Part shown: positions 1 through 8,294 of the stretch, piece after piece
Layout of the letters: every line of letters begins with the position of its first letter
How positions within the stretch are numbered: the first letter of the stretch is position 1
DNA from: DASRHY01 sp046765875
GTDB taxonomy: Bacteria > Actinomycetota > Actinomycetes > Propionibacteriales > Kribbellaceae
NCBI GenBank assembly: GCA_046765875.1
Contig: JBKPSJ010000109.1
Span: 1 to 35,308, forward strand
DNA length: 35,308 nucleotides
Direction: 5' to 3'
Translations under genes and position numbers: made by a program
The notes under the pieces: model-generated
The model's input: the letters and a program-made list of their open reading frames with translations, nothing else
Databases searched by the model: none
What the model was told of the DNA's origin: nothing

Positions 1-1
1 C

Positions 2-823
2 TTCGCCACCGTGCCCGACGACGAGATCGCCTTCACCGACGACGACGTCGAGGCGGCCCGGCTACTGGTCGCGCTGGAGGACGACGGCTTCGTCGACCAG
101 GAGATCGAGTTGTCGCTGGCGCGCAAGCTCGGCCAGACGCAGTCCCGGCTGGCGTCCTGGCAGGCCGCGATGTTCTTCACACTGCTCGGCGACTCCGACC
201 TAGGTGTGGAGAAGGCAACCGACACGGCGACTCTGCTGTTGCCGGCGATGGAGCAGTTGCAGAACTACGTCTGGCGGCGGCATCTGGCGGCAGCGTCCGG
301 CCGGGTGGTCAGCTCGGCCGGCGACGCGTCACAGGGAGTCCGGGTGGTCGGGTTCGCCGACATCGTCAGCTTCACCCGGCTCAGCCGCAGCCTGACCGAG
401 CCCGAGCTGGCGGACTTGCTCGAGCGGTTCGAAAGTCTCGCGGCCGACGTCGTCGCGACGCACGGCGGCCGCGTGATCAAGTCGCTGGGCGACGCACTGC
501 TGTATGTCGCGGACGAGCCGGCGCAAGGCGTGACGATCGCGCTGGCGTTGCAGGACCGGATCGCGGAGGCCGGGGATCTGCCGCAGCTGCGGATCGGGCT
601 CGCGTACGGCGGCGTGCTGATCCGGCTCGGCGACATCTACGGCCCGGTGGTGAACATCGCGGCCCGGCTGACCGCGGAGGCCAGGCCCGGCCGGGTGCTG
701 ACCGACCGTGACCTGGCGGCCGCGCTCGACGGCCATCCGGACTTCCGGTTGCGCCGGTTGCGGCGGGTCTCGGTACGCGGATACGACCACCTGATCCCGT
801 TCACCGTCAGGCGGTCCGGGTAA
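2..823 (+). CDS. Class III adenylate/guanylate cyclase, 5' end outside window
   Basis: The reading frame is open to the left edge, and the first GTG (position 11) sits in what looks like the interior of a protein, so I read this as the C-terminal part of a longer cyclase that makes cyclic nucleotide from NTP. The catalytic domain fills the last ~170 residues. Visible motifs are FADIVSFT (first metal Asp), IKSLGDALL (substrate Lys and second metal Asp) and GDIYGPVVNIAARLT (the Asn and Arg of the transition-state site). The Lys plus the Asp of GDIYG favour ATP over GTP. The preceding helical ~100 residues resemble the regulatory domain of soluble actinobacterial cyclases. All catalytic residues appear intact. 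Effector and true start cannot be seen from here. Confidence 0.88.
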   Translation, partial: FATVPDDEIAFTDDDVEAARLLVALEDDGFVDQEIELSLARKLGQTQSRLASWQAAMFFTLLGDSDLGVEKATDTATLLLPAMEQLQNYVWRRHLAAASGRVVSSAGDASQGVRVVGFADIVSFTRLSRSLTEPELADLLERFESLAADVVATHGGRVIKSLGDALLYVADEPAQGVTIALALQDRIAEAGDLPQLRIGLAYGGVLIRLGDIYGPVVNIAARLTAEARPGRVLTDRDLAAALDGHPDFRLRRLRRVSVRGYDHLIPFTVRRSG

Positions 824-825
824 CT

Positions 826-842
826 CGTTGCTTCTAGCAACG
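826..842. repeat. Perfect 7-bp inverted repeat after the cyclase gene
   Basis: CGTTGCT-TCT-AGCAACG starts two bases after the cyclase stop. It could be a short terminator, although no T-run follows, or a protein-binding dyad. A TTGACA hexamer follows immediately at 843-848, but I see no convincing -10 at 16-18 bp from it. Confidence 0.4.
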
Positions 843-922
843 TTGACAGCGGCAACGAGGGTCGACACGCCTGGTGTGGTGTGGCACAGGACACGATGAC
901 CCGCGGTGGATAGCGATCTGGC

Positions 923-1180
923 ATGGGCACTATGCCACAGGCAACGACTGGTCGGTGGTGGTCTGGCCCGCCGACGTACCACCTCGACGGCGACGCGAAC
1001 GAGAAGCCGCTCGGTGAAGCTCTGGCCGGCCACCCGGACCTGGTCGCCGAGGCGTTCGGGGTCGAGGCCGACCGGGTTGCGGCCTATCTGAGGCACACCG
1101 ACGTCGACAAGCCGCGCCGGGCGGTCTGCGCAAAATCGATCAAGTACGCCGCGACCGCAACCGCGAAGGTGGTGCCATGA
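923..1180 (+). CDS. Small hypothetical protein coupled to the AraC-type regulator
   Basis: An 85-codon frame opens at ATG 923. Its stop overlaps the start of the following regulator as ATGA (1177-1180), the usual sign of translational coupling. From about residue 25 the codons are strongly G/C at the third position, as in neighbouring genes; the first ~20 residues are less convincing, so the true start may be internal or the ORF may be the remnant of a longer gene. The product has a stretch reading GHPDLVAEAFGVEADRVAAY, probably helical. I recognise no family. An alternative is that this is only leader sequence of the regulator. Confidence 0.4.
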   Translation: MGTMPQATTGRWWSGPPTYHLDGDANEKPLGEALAGHPDLVAEAFGVEADRVAAYLRHTDVDKPRRAVCAKSIKYAATATAKVVP

Positions 1181-2106
1181 CCCCGACGGACGTGTTCGCC
1201 ACCCTGGTGAACGTCGTGGCCGGCAGCCTCGACGACCCCGACACCACAGGTGCCGATCTCGCCCGTCGTGCGTACCTGTCGCGGTACCACTTCGACCGAG
1301 TGGTCGGCGCCGTCGCCGGTGAGTCACCATCGGCGTTCCGGCGTCGGGTGCTGCTCGAGCGCGCGGCGTACCGGCTGAGCAGCGGCGACGACGGTGTGCT
1401 CGACATCGCGATCGAGGCCGGGTACGGCTCGCACGAGGCGTTCACCCGCGCGTTCGCCCGGGCGTACGGGGTGCCGCCGCGGGCGTGGCGGCGACGGCCG
1501 ACGCACCGGTTCTTCCTGGACGCGCCGAGCGGGGTCCACTTCCATCCGCCGGGCAGCCTGCGGCTACCGGCCCGCAAGGAGGTCAAGGGCATGGACGTGC
1601 TGGTGAAGATGGTCGAGCACCACGTGTGGATGATCGGCCAGTTGATCGACCGGGCCGGCCGGCTCGAGGCCGAGACGCTGGACAGGCCGATCGAGTACTC
1701 CGTCGAGAGCATCGACGAGCGGCCGCTGACGCTGCGCCGCCAGATCGACCGGCTGGTCTGGCAGTTGGAGATGTGGCTGGCCGCGGTCGACGACGAGCCG
1801 TTCGTGTTTCCCGAGTCCGGCCGGCAGGAGCACCTGTCGGACATCCGGGCGCGGTACGACGTCGCGGGCCCGCGCTATCTCGCATTGGTCCGCCGGCTGA
1901 ACGACGAGGGCCGGTTCGACGAGACGTTCGTCGACTCCACCGGCGACCGGCCGCACGTGTTCACCTACGGCGGGATGGTCGCGCACGTGCTGACGTTTGC
2001 AGCGGTCCGGCGTACGGTCGCGGTCGGCGCGCTGGACGCGGCCGGGATCACCGACCTCGGCGCGGGCGACCCGCTGTACTTCGTGGCCGACGAATCAGCC
2101 CGGTAG
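1177..2106 (+). CDS. AraC-type HTH fused to a DinB-like domain
   Basis: A 309-residue two-domain protein. Residues ~1-110 form the double helix-turn-helix of AraC/XylS regulators, with the second-helix signature DIAIEAGYGSHEAFTRAFARAYGVPPRAWRR in slightly shortened form. Residues ~135-300 look like a DinB/YfiT four-helix bundle: VEHHVWMIGQLIDRA near its start and MVAHVLTFAAVRR near its end supply candidate metal-binding histidines. AraC proteins usually carry a ligand-binding domain N-terminal to the HTH, so this order (HTH first, DinB second) is notable; the DinB part may sense a thiol or metal, or be an enzyme. The gene is coupled to the upstream small ORF and overlaps the convergent dehydratase gene by 12 bp. 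Confidence 0.82.
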   Translation: MTPTDVFATLVNVVAGSLDDPDTTGADLARRAYLSRYHFDRVVGAVAGESPSAFRRRVLLERAAYRLSSGDDGVLDIAIEAGYGSHEAFTRAFARAYGVPPRAWRRRPTHRFFLDAPSGVHFHPPGSLRLPARKEVKGMDVLVKMVEHHVWMIGQLIDRAGRLEAETLDRPIEYSVESIDERPLTLRRQIDRLVWQLEMWLAAVDDEPFVFPESGRQEHLSDIRARYDVAGPRYLALVRRLNDEGRFDETFVDSTGDRPHVFTYGGMVAHVLTFAAVRRTVAVGALDAAGITDLGAGDPLYFVADESAR

Positions 2107-3000
2107 GGCGGCATTGCCACCGGACGCGACCAGCACCACCTGCGCGTCCGGAGCGGGTGTTACCAGCCCGGTCCGGACAGCGGCGAGGCCCACGACGGCC
2201 GATGGTTCGAGCAATAGCCGGGTCGCCCACATCATCGGCCGCCAGGCGGCCTCGATCGCGGCCTCGTCGATCTCGACCACCTCATCGACCAGCGCCTGGA
2301 CATGGGCGAGCGTATGCGTCCCGGCGAAGGGCGCTGTCAGCCCGTCGGCCATCGAGACCGGCCTTGTCGGGAGTGGATCGGGCCGGCCGATGCGCAGGGC
2401 GTAGCTCATCGCGTTCGCGGTGACGGGCTCGACGCCGACCAGCCGGGTAGCCGGCCTGACGGCCTTCACCGCCGCGGCTACGCCGCTGATCAGCCCGCCA
2501 CCTCCGATCGGGACGATCACCAGATCAGGCGCCGGGCAGTCGGCCATGATCTCCAGGCCCGCCGTGCCGTGGCCGGCGATCAGGTCAGGGTCGTCGAACG
2601 GGTGCAGCACTCCGTACCCGCGCTCCGCGGCCAGATCGTGACAGGTGCCGAGCAGGTCCTCGGTGAAGACGATCTCGCCGCCGTAGCGGCGTACCGCCTC
2701 GACCTTGGCCGCGACCGCGTCCGGGCGCATGCAGAGCGCGGCGGGAATGCCCAGCTCGCGGGCGACATAGGCGACCGCAGCCGCGGCGTTGCCCGCCGAG
2801 AACGTCGCCACGCCCTTCGGTGCGTCGCCACGGGACAGCAAAGCGTTGAACACGCCGCGGACCTTGAAGCTCCCGGTGTACTGCAGGTTCTCAGCCTTGA
2901 CCTGGACGCCGAACTCCTCACACCACAACAGCGGTGTACGGCGTACCCGGCCGGCGATCCGCGCGGCGGCAGCTTCGATCGCCGCCAGCTCGGTAACCAC
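2095..3000 (-). CDS. PLP-dependent threonine/serine dehydratase family protein
   Basis: About 301 residues, fold type II PLP enzyme. The Schiff-base lysine lies in GSFKVRG, the phosphate-binding glycine loop is IGGGGLISG, and SAGNAAAAVAY is the substrate-binding Ser-Gly-Asn segment. The length is that of single-domain catabolic threonine dehydratases and serine racemases; there is no C-terminal ACT domain, so allosteric control by isoleucine is not expected. Expected reaction: L-threonine to 2-oxobutanoate (or L-serine to pyruvate) plus ammonia in the cytoplasm. The GTG start at 3000 shares one base with the stop of the peptidase gene upstream, suggesting coupling. The frame stays open much further upstream, but that part is antisense-like shadow inside the peptidase gene. 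Confidence 0.88.
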   Translation of the reverse strand: MVTELAAIEAAAARIAGRVRRTPLLWCEEFGVQVKAENLQYTGSFKVRGVFNALLSRGDAPKGVATFSAGNAAAAVAYVARELGIPAALCMRPDAVAAKVEAVRRYGGEIVFTEDLLGTCHDLAAERGYGVLHPFDDPDLIAGHGTAGLEIMADCPAPDLVIVPIGGGGLISGVAAAVKAVRPATRLVGVEPVTANAMSYALRIGRPDPLPTRPVSMADGLTAPFAGTHTLAHVQALVDEVVEIDEAAIEAAWRPMMWATRLLLEPSAVVGLAAVRTGLVTPAPDAQVVLVASGGNAALPG

Positions 3001-4916
3001 TAGCTGACGGGGGCGTGCAGTTCGGGCCGGCGGGTCGGCGCGACGTCCACGTCGAGCCGCGGCTGGTTGCTCGGGGCAACGACCTTGCCGCCGAGCTCGG
3101 GCAGGTTGAGCCGGCTGTGCGCGAGGTCGACGTCGACGGTGGCGCCGGTGTCGTTCGCCGTCGTCCACTCGGTGTCGCTCAACGTGATCGCCAGGCCGAG
3201 CACCCGGCCCTTCGGGATGATCATGTCCTGCGGACGCAGCGGTACGGTGACGGTCGTCCAGCGGCCGGGGACCAGCGGCTTGGGGTTCGACAGCGAGTCG
3301 CTGTGTGCCGCGTCGATCCAGCCGCGCCCGACGATGCCGTGGTCGGTCACCGCGGTCCGCTTCGTCACGTCGAAGTAGCAGGAGTCGTCGGCCGGGGTCG
3401 AGGAGCCCCAGCACGTCTCGGTATCGGTGCGCTGGATCCCGGCGTACCGGGTGGCCTCGCCGTACTCGATCAGCCGGGCTGTGACCGGTGTGGTGGTCTT
3501 GTCGGTGTTGTCGATCTTGATCCGCAGCGTGACCGTCGGCGTACCGCTGATCCGGATCCTGTTCTGCAGCGGGGCGGACAGGAACATCTGCCGGCCGGCC
3601 ACCGGCTCGCTCGGTGTTCCGACGATGTCGTCCTCGTCGAGGTCGGGATTGTCGACGATGTTGACGGTCGTCGGTTCGGTCACGCCGAGCCTGCCCTCGG
3701 CAAGCGGGACTGACGTGGACTTGATGTCGGCAGGCCAGGTGTTGTACTGCTTCCACACGTCCGGAGCGGTCTCGACGGTGGCGATCGGCTCGTCCACGAC
3801 GTCGTTGGGCAGGCCCATCAGCCAGTAGTCGAACCACTTGTGCAGTTCGTCCACCCACTCGGTCCGGCGGAACTCGAACGGGTCGACGTGCTCCTCGAGG
3901 CCGAGCCAGATCTTGCGCGGAACGCGGTTCTTCGACAGTGCCGCCCACCACTGTCCGAAGTGGTTCGGCTGGACGTTGTAGTCGCTCAGCCCGTGTACGA
4001 GGAACACGCTGGCGCGTACGTTGCGGGCGTCCATGACGTGGTCACGCTCGGCCCAGAACGAGGTGTAGTCGCCAGACTCGTCGGCATCGTTCTCGCCGAG
4101 CTCCTCGCGTACCGCCCGGCAGGCCGCGGTGTCGTGCCCGACGTATCCGCCGAGCCACGGCATGTAGTCCATCGAGTACGGCACGCCGCCGGAGCGGGTG
4201 TAGTCGTACCAGGACGAGATCGCCGAGATCGGCACGATCGTCTTCAGCCCGTTTACGCCGGTCGCGGCGACACCGTTGGCCAGGGTGCCGTCGTACGACT
4301 TGCCGATCATGCCGACGGCACCGTTCGTCCAGTCGGCCGCGACCGGGTTGCCGTCGCGGTCGTGCGCGGTGTTGCGGCCGTTCAGCCAGTCGATCACCGC
4401 GACGACGGAGTTGATCTCGTTCTCGCCGCCGACATCGCCGCAACCCGACGAGCGTCCGGTGCCGATGATGTCGACATCGACGACGGCGTACCCGCGGGGG
4501 ACGAAGTAGTTGTCATAGAACAACGGCATCTTCGTGATCACGCCGTTGCTGTCGTACGCCTTCTTCTCGTTCTCGTTGCCGCGACCGCAGCACTCGTAGT
4601 ACGGCGAGGCATCCATGATCACCGGAACCTCGATGCCCATCGCGTCGGTTTCGCGGGGCCGGACGATGTCGACCGCGATCGTGTCCGGAGTGCCGTCGTC
4701 GTCGGTGTCCATGGTCGTGTCGACCTTGACCGACTCGCGGATCACGTCGGCGTAGGAGTACACCGGCACCGTGTGATCGCCGTCGACGTATGCGGGCGCG
4801 CTCAGTCCGCCGTGGGGCGGGTCCGGGATCGGCGCCGCCAACGCCTGCGGGATCACGCCCCCGACCGTGAGACCGCCGGCCAGCAGCACGACGGCGAGGG
4901 CGCGCACGGGTGCCAT
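3000..4916 (-). CDS. Secreted Xaa-Pro dipeptidyl-peptidase (S15/CocE family)
   Basis: About 638 residues. The N-terminus is a signal peptide (basic start, Ala/Val/Leu/Gly core, ALAAP cleavage region near residue 28). The alpha/beta-hydrolase part carries the nucleophile in GKSYDGT (Ser ~207), the acid in SDYNVQP and the His in EEHVDPF; the last ~200 residues form the C-terminal beta-sandwich domain of PepX/CocE proteins. Such enzymes release X-Pro dipeptides from peptide N-termini outside the cell. I chose ATG 4916; an in-frame GTG at 4922 is equally possible since neither has a clear Shine-Dalgarno. The gene is divergent from menB with ~80 bp between, and its stop overlaps the dehydratase start. 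Confidence 0.88.
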   Translation of the reverse strand: MAPVRALAVVLLAGGLTVGGVIPQALAAPIPDPPHGGLSAPAYVDGDHTVPVYSYADVIRESVKVDTTMDTDDDGTPDTIAVDIVRPRETDAMGIEVPVIMDASPYYECCGRGNENEKKAYDSNGVITKMPLFYDNYFVPRGYAVVDVDIIGTGRSSGCGDVGGENEINSVVAVIDWLNGRNTAHDRDGNPVAADWTNGAVGMIGKSYDGTLANGVAATGVNGLKTIVPISAISSWYDYTRSGGVPYSMDYMPWLGGYVGHDTAACRAVREELGENDADESGDYTSFWAERDHVMDARNVRASVFLVHGLSDYNVQPNHFGQWWAALSKNRVPRKIWLGLEEHVDPFEFRRTEWVDELHKWFDYWLMGLPNDVVDEPIATVETAPDVWKQYNTWPADIKSTSVPLAEGRLGVTEPTTVNIVDNPDLDEDDIVGTPSEPVAGRQMFLSAPLQNRIRISGTPTVTLRIKIDNTDKTTTPVTARLIEYGEATRYAGIQRTDTETCWGSSTPADDSCYFDVTKRTAVTDHGIVGRGWIDAAHSDSLSNPKPLVPGRWTTVTVPLRPQDMIIPKGRVLGLAITLSDTEWTTANDTGATVDVDLAHSRLNLPELGGKVVAPSNQPRLDVDVAPTRRPELHAPVS

Positions 4917-4958
4917 GGCCACGAAGGCTAACCGGCGCAGAGTCCTCGCGGCCAGTGA

Positions 4959-4986
4959 TTGGGGGCTGGTGTCCGGAAACTACGCT
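4959..4986 (+). promoter_or_regulatory. Tentative promoter for a leaderless menB transcript
   Basis: TACGCT at 4981-4986 fits an actinobacterial TAnnnT -10 box and ends eight bases before the chosen GTG of menB; TTGGGG at 4959-4964 is a weak -35 at a 16-bp spacing. With this arrangement the mRNA would begin at or beside the start codon, consistent with the absence of a Shine-Dalgarno. Confidence 0.3.
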
Positions 4987-4994
4987 TTGGACTC

Positions 4995-5909
4995 GTGAAC
5001 CAGTCACAGCGTGTGTCCGCGATCTTCGACGACTCCGTGTGGAAGCCGGTCGAGGGGTTCGACCTCACCGACATCACCTACCACCGGGCTGTCGACGCCG
5101 GAGTCGTTCGCGTCGCGTTCGACCGGCCGGAGGTGCGCAACGCGTTCCGGCCGTCGACGGTCGACGAGTTGTACCGGGTGTTGGACCACGCCCGGATGAG
5201 CACAGACGTCGGATGTGTACTGCTGACCGGCAACGGTCCGTCGCCGCGTGACGGCGGGTGGGCGTTCTGCGCCGGTGGCGACCAGCGGATCCGCGGCAAG
5301 GACGGATACAAGTACGCGTCGGGCGACACCTCGGAGTCGATCGAGCCGGGCCGGGCCGGGCGGCTGCACATCCTGGAGGTGCAGCGGTTGATCCGGTTCA
5401 TGCCGAAGGTTGTGATCTGCGTCGTTCCGGGCTGGGCGGCCGGTGGTGGTCACAGCCTGCACGTGGTCTGTGACCTGACTCTCGCGTCGGCGGAACACGC
5501 CCGCTTCAAGCAGACCGACGCCGATGTCGCGTCGTTCGACGGTGGGTTCGGGTCTGCGTATCTTGCCCGGCAGGTTGGGCAGAAGTTCGCCCGCGAGATC
5601 TTCTTCCTCGGCGACGAGTACGACGCGGAGGCGGCGTACCGGATGGGCATGGTGAACCGTGTCGTCCCGCACGCCGAGCTCGAACAAGTGGCACTCGACT
5701 GGGGTCGCAAGATCTGTGCGAAGTCGCCGACCGCGCAGCGGATGCTCAAGTACGCGTTCAACCTGATCGACGACGGCCTGGTCGGACAGCAACTCTTCGC
5801 CGGCGAGGCGACCCGGCTCGCGTACGGCACCGACGAAGCCGCCGAGGGCCGCGACTCGTTCCTCGAGAAGCGCAAGCCCGACTGGTCGCCCTACCCCTGG
5901 AACTACTGA
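4995..5909 (+). CDS. menB: 1,4-dihydroxy-2-naphthoyl-CoA synthase
   Basis: 304 residues of the crotonase superfamily; forms the naphthoquinone ring from o-succinylbenzoyl-CoA in menaquinone synthesis (cytoplasm). The sequence closely follows mycobacterial MenB as I remember it: WAFCAGGDQRIRG with the oxyanion-hole glycine, RLHILEVQRLIRFMPK, GWAAGGGHSLHVVCDLTLAS, the catalytic Asp and Ser in QTDADVASFDGG, and the C-terminal EGRDSFLEKRKPDWSPYPW. I start it at GTG 4995 because the residues further upstream have no family look and a -10-like box lies in between. No other men gene is in the window, so the pathway is presumably completed elsewhere. A stem-loop follows at 5957-5987. Confidence 0.95.
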   Translation: MNQSQRVSAIFDDSVWKPVEGFDLTDITYHRAVDAGVVRVAFDRPEVRNAFRPSTVDELYRVLDHARMSTDVGCVLLTGNGPSPRDGGWAFCAGGDQRIRGKDGYKYASGDTSESIEPGRAGRLHILEVQRLIRFMPKVVICVVPGWAAGGGHSLHVVCDLTLASAEHARFKQTDADVASFDGGFGSAYLARQVGQKFAREIFFLGDEYDAEAAYRMGMVNRVVPHAELEQVALDWGRKICAKSPTAQRMLKYAFNLIDDGLVGQQLFAGEATRLAYGTDEAAEGRDSFLEKRKPDWSPYPWNY

Positions 5910-5956
5910 ATCGTCGCGTTTCCGCAGCGCTGTACAAAGCCCGCCCGTGGTGGTCG

Positions 5957-5987
5957 CGCAGGTCGTCGAACGGCGCGCTGACCTGCG
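5957..5987 (+). terminator. Weak stem-loop downstream of menB
   Basis: CGCAGGTC and GACCTGCG form a perfect 8-bp stem around a 15-base loop in the menB to PAP2 gap. There is no T-run, so termination is only a possibility. Confidence 0.35.
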
Positions 5988-6020
5988 AGCTCAGGACACC
6001 TGCAGTGCAAGTATGCCGCC

Positions 6021-6716
6021 ATGGACCCCGCCGCCGTCTCCCGCTGGCGCCGACTGACGCGGGCGGTCGTCTACGCGGTTGTCGTCGCCGTCCCGCTGGG
6101 GATGCTGGCGTTCCTCGTCCGCACCAAGTACGACCCGCTGGTGACCCTGGACCAGCACATCATTGTCGCCGCAACCGACTACACCCGCGGCCACCCACGG
6201 GTCCGGTCGTTCGTGGCGACGTGGGAGGTGATCAGCCAGCCGTGGGTGATGTACCTGCTCCTGGGCCTGCCGGTGAGCCTCTATGTCTGGTTCGGCAAGC
6301 ACCTGCGCACTCGGGCCTGGTGGGCGCTGGCGACGATGGCCGCCGGGTGGGCCATCGCCGGCGTGCTCAAGCTTCTGGTACGCCGTGCCCGTCCCGAGAT
6401 CGACGACCCGATCGCCCAGCACGCCGGATTCTCCTTCCCCTCCGGTCATGCCACCAACAACGCCATCGTCGTCACCGTGGTCGTCCTGCTGATGTGGCCC
6501 CTCGTGGGTACAGGCGTTCGGAGGCTGCTGGTCGGCCTCGGTGCGGTGTGGGTGATCGTGACGTGTGCCGACAGGCTCTATGCGGGCGCCCACTTCCTGT
6601 CCGACGTTACGGCCGGCGTCCTGCTCGGGTGCGGGCTGACGGCCGCGTCGTACGCGGGCTATGTGGGCTGGAGGCCGCCAACCCCCACCGGCGGCACGAC
6701 GAAAGGTTCAGACTGA
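6021..6716 (+). CDS. PAP2-family membrane lipid phosphatase
   Basis: 231 residues with about five to six membrane spans. All three PAP2 signature regions are present: K117-x6-R124-P125 in KLLVRRARP, FPSGHA with His143, and R185-x5-H191-x3-D195 in RLYAGAHFLSD. Such enzymes dephosphorylate phosphatidate, lysophosphatidate or polyprenyl pyrophosphates at the outer membrane face through a phospho-histidine. Substrate cannot be read from sequence. The stop overlaps the next start (TGATG at 6714-6718), so the two phosphatases are probably translated together, and a lipid kinase lies close by. No clear Shine-Dalgarno precedes ATG 6021. Confidence 0.88.
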   Translation: MDPAAVSRWRRLTRAVVYAVVVAVPLGMLAFLVRTKYDPLVTLDQHIIVAATDYTRGHPRVRSFVATWEVISQPWVMYLLLGLPVSLYVWFGKHLRTRAWWALATMAAGWAIAGVLKLLVRRARPEIDDPIAQHAGFSFPSGHATNNAIVVTVVVLLMWPLVGTGVRRLLVGLGAVWVIVTCADRLYAGAHFLSDVTAGVLLGCGLTAASYAGYVGWRPPTPTGGTTKGSD

Positions 6717-7423
6717 TGGCGTTGCTGACCCGCTGGCAGGAAGACACGTCCCGACCCACCGCCAAGGAGGCGGGCCGTGACCTGGTGGTCCGCGCGTTGG
6801 TCCCCATCGTGGTGTGGTGGCTGGCCGTGGTCGGGACGGGCTGGCTCCTCACCGACGGCCCGCTGAAGGACCTGAGCGCCTCCGAGGACAGAGTCAGCAA
6901 GAGCTTGGAGTCGTCACGCACGACGTTCTGGAACGGGGTCACACTTTTCTTCTCGTGGACCGGCGCGACGGTCAGCATCATCGGCGTGTGCCTGGTCGTG
7001 GTCGTGCTGGTCTGGTGGCGGACCAAGCAGTGGTGGTTCGCGGTCGTGCCGCTCATCGCGATCGGCCTGCAGGGGCTGGTCTTCTTCCTCACCACGCTCC
7101 TCATCGACCGCCAGCGCCCGGACGTCGAGAAGCTGGACGCTTCGCCGCCGACCTCCAGCTTCCCGAGTGGGCACACCTCTGCCGCGACCGCGCTGTACTT
7201 CACGCTGGGGCTGATGGCCCTGCGGATCACGAACTCGGTGCTCCGCGGCGTGGTGGTCAGCGTGTGCCTCGCGATCCCGTTCCTCGTCGCGACGGCACGG
7301 CTCTACCGGGGCATGCACCACGTCAGCGACCTGGTGGTGGCCATCGTCAACGGCTCGGTCGCGGCACTGCTCGCCTGGTGCTGGCTGCGTCGCGGCGATG
7401 TGGAGGATCAGACGCGCGCGTAG
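6716..7423 (+). CDS. Second PAP2-family membrane lipid phosphatase
   Basis: 235 residues, five to six predicted membrane spans, with a longer N-terminal and first extracytoplasmic part than its neighbour. PAP2 motif 2 (FPSGHT, His153) and motif 3 (R195-x5-H201-x3-D205 in RLYRGMHHVSD) are intact. In motif 1 (LIDRQRP) the first lysine is replaced, a variant found in some bacterial PAP2 enzymes. It is not a recent duplicate of the preceding gene: similarity is confined to the motifs. The start is fused to the preceding stop by one base. Its 3' end overlaps the convergent DUF1206 gene by 16 bp. Confidence 0.88.
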   Translation: MALLTRWQEDTSRPTAKEAGRDLVVRALVPIVVWWLAVVGTGWLLTDGPLKDLSASEDRVSKSLESSRTTFWNGVTLFFSWTGATVSIIGVCLVVVVLVWWRTKQWWFAVVPLIAIGLQGLVFFLTTLLIDRQRPDVEKLDASPPTSSFPSGHTSAATALYFTLGLMALRITNSVLRGVVVSVCLAIPFLVATARLYRGMHHVSDLVVAIVNGSVAALLAWCWLRRGDVEDQTRA

Positions 7424-8217
7424 CGGGCCCGCGCGAACGAGTACACACCGTACGCCGCCAGGCCGAGCGCGATGCCGAGCAGGATGACCGTGCCGGCGGG
7501 CAGGTCGCGCATCGACCGGAGTGCCCCGTCGAGACCGGTAGCCTTGCCAGGCTGATGCTGGATCGCGGCCGTGATGAAGAGGACGCCCACGGCCGCCAGT
7601 GCGATGCCCTTGCCGATGTAGCCGACCTTGGCGGCGATGACCACCCACCGACCCGGGTGCTCCCGCAGGTCCCCGAGGAACCGTTCCCGCCAGCCCTTGT
7701 GCACGTGGTAAACGGCGACGCCGATGATGGCGACACCGACGAGGCCGACGAGCACCCGGCCGGCCGGTGCGTTCATCAAGGTCACCGTGAATTCCTTGGT
7801 CTGCTTGTTGCTCGACGTACGACCGCCAGAGGCGAACTTGAAGGACGTCCAGGCGAGCACACCGTAGACAACGAGCTTGCCGCCGGCCTTCGCCTTGTCG
7901 GACGCCTCGTGCCGGGTGACGAGCTCGGTGAGCTGCCACAGGGCGAGCAGGGCGAACCCAGCCCCGATCACCCAGAGCAGGACCTGTCCTGCCGGCTCCC
8001 GGGCGAGTGTCGCCAGCGCCCCGGACTGACTCGCCTGCTGACCGCCGCCGCCGAGAGCGATCTGTACGGTCAGATAGGCGAGCAGCAGGTGCAGGACGCC
8101 GCTGGCGCCGTAGCCGAGGCGAGCCCCCCACTCGATCACGGGATTGTCACCGGCCCTGGTGGCGGCCCACTTCGCCGAGCCGCTCACGCCGCCGGCCTGA
8201 TCGCTCATGCTGTTCAT
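7408..8217 (-). CDS. DUF1206 membrane protein
   Basis: 269 residues with about six membrane spans arranged as three similar two-helix units, each opening with a short R/K-x-GY-x-G or GKLVVYG-type segment (ARLGYGASGVLHLLLA, GKLVVYGVLAWTSF, AKVGYIGKGIALAAVG). This is the layout of the DUF1206 family, whose function is unknown. Start ATG 8217 is fixed by an AAGGAG Shine-Dalgarno at 8224-8229 with a 6-base gap; an in-frame GTG at 8232 lies upstream of that site and is therefore unlikely. The gene is divergent from the lipid kinase (about 77 bp apart) and convergent with the second PAP2 gene. Confidence 0.83.
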   Translation of the reverse strand: MNSMSDQAGGVSGSAKWAATRAGDNPVIEWGARLGYGASGVLHLLLAYLTVQIALGGGGQQASQSGALATLAREPAGQVLLWVIGAGFALLALWQLTELVTRHEASDKAKAGGKLVVYGVLAWTSFKFASGGRTSSNKQTKEFTVTLMNAPAGRVLVGLVGVAIIGVAVYHVHKGWRERFLGDLREHPGRWVVIAAKVGYIGKGIALAAVGVLFITAAIQHQPGKATGLDGALRSMRDLPAGTVILLGIALGLAAYGVYSFARARYARV

Positions 8218-8294
8218 GATCTTCTCCTTCACGTACCGCTGTACCCACCCACCGCCGCTGGTAAGCGGTGCAGGCGCCGTGCGACAGTACGCGG

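Noticed and set aside
2095..3951. Long N-terminal extension of the dehydratase (618 codons open)
   Set aside because: The extra part runs inside the peptidase gene in another frame, is Arg/Pro-rich shadow sequence typical of high-GC DNA, and the dehydratase fold begins only at 3000.
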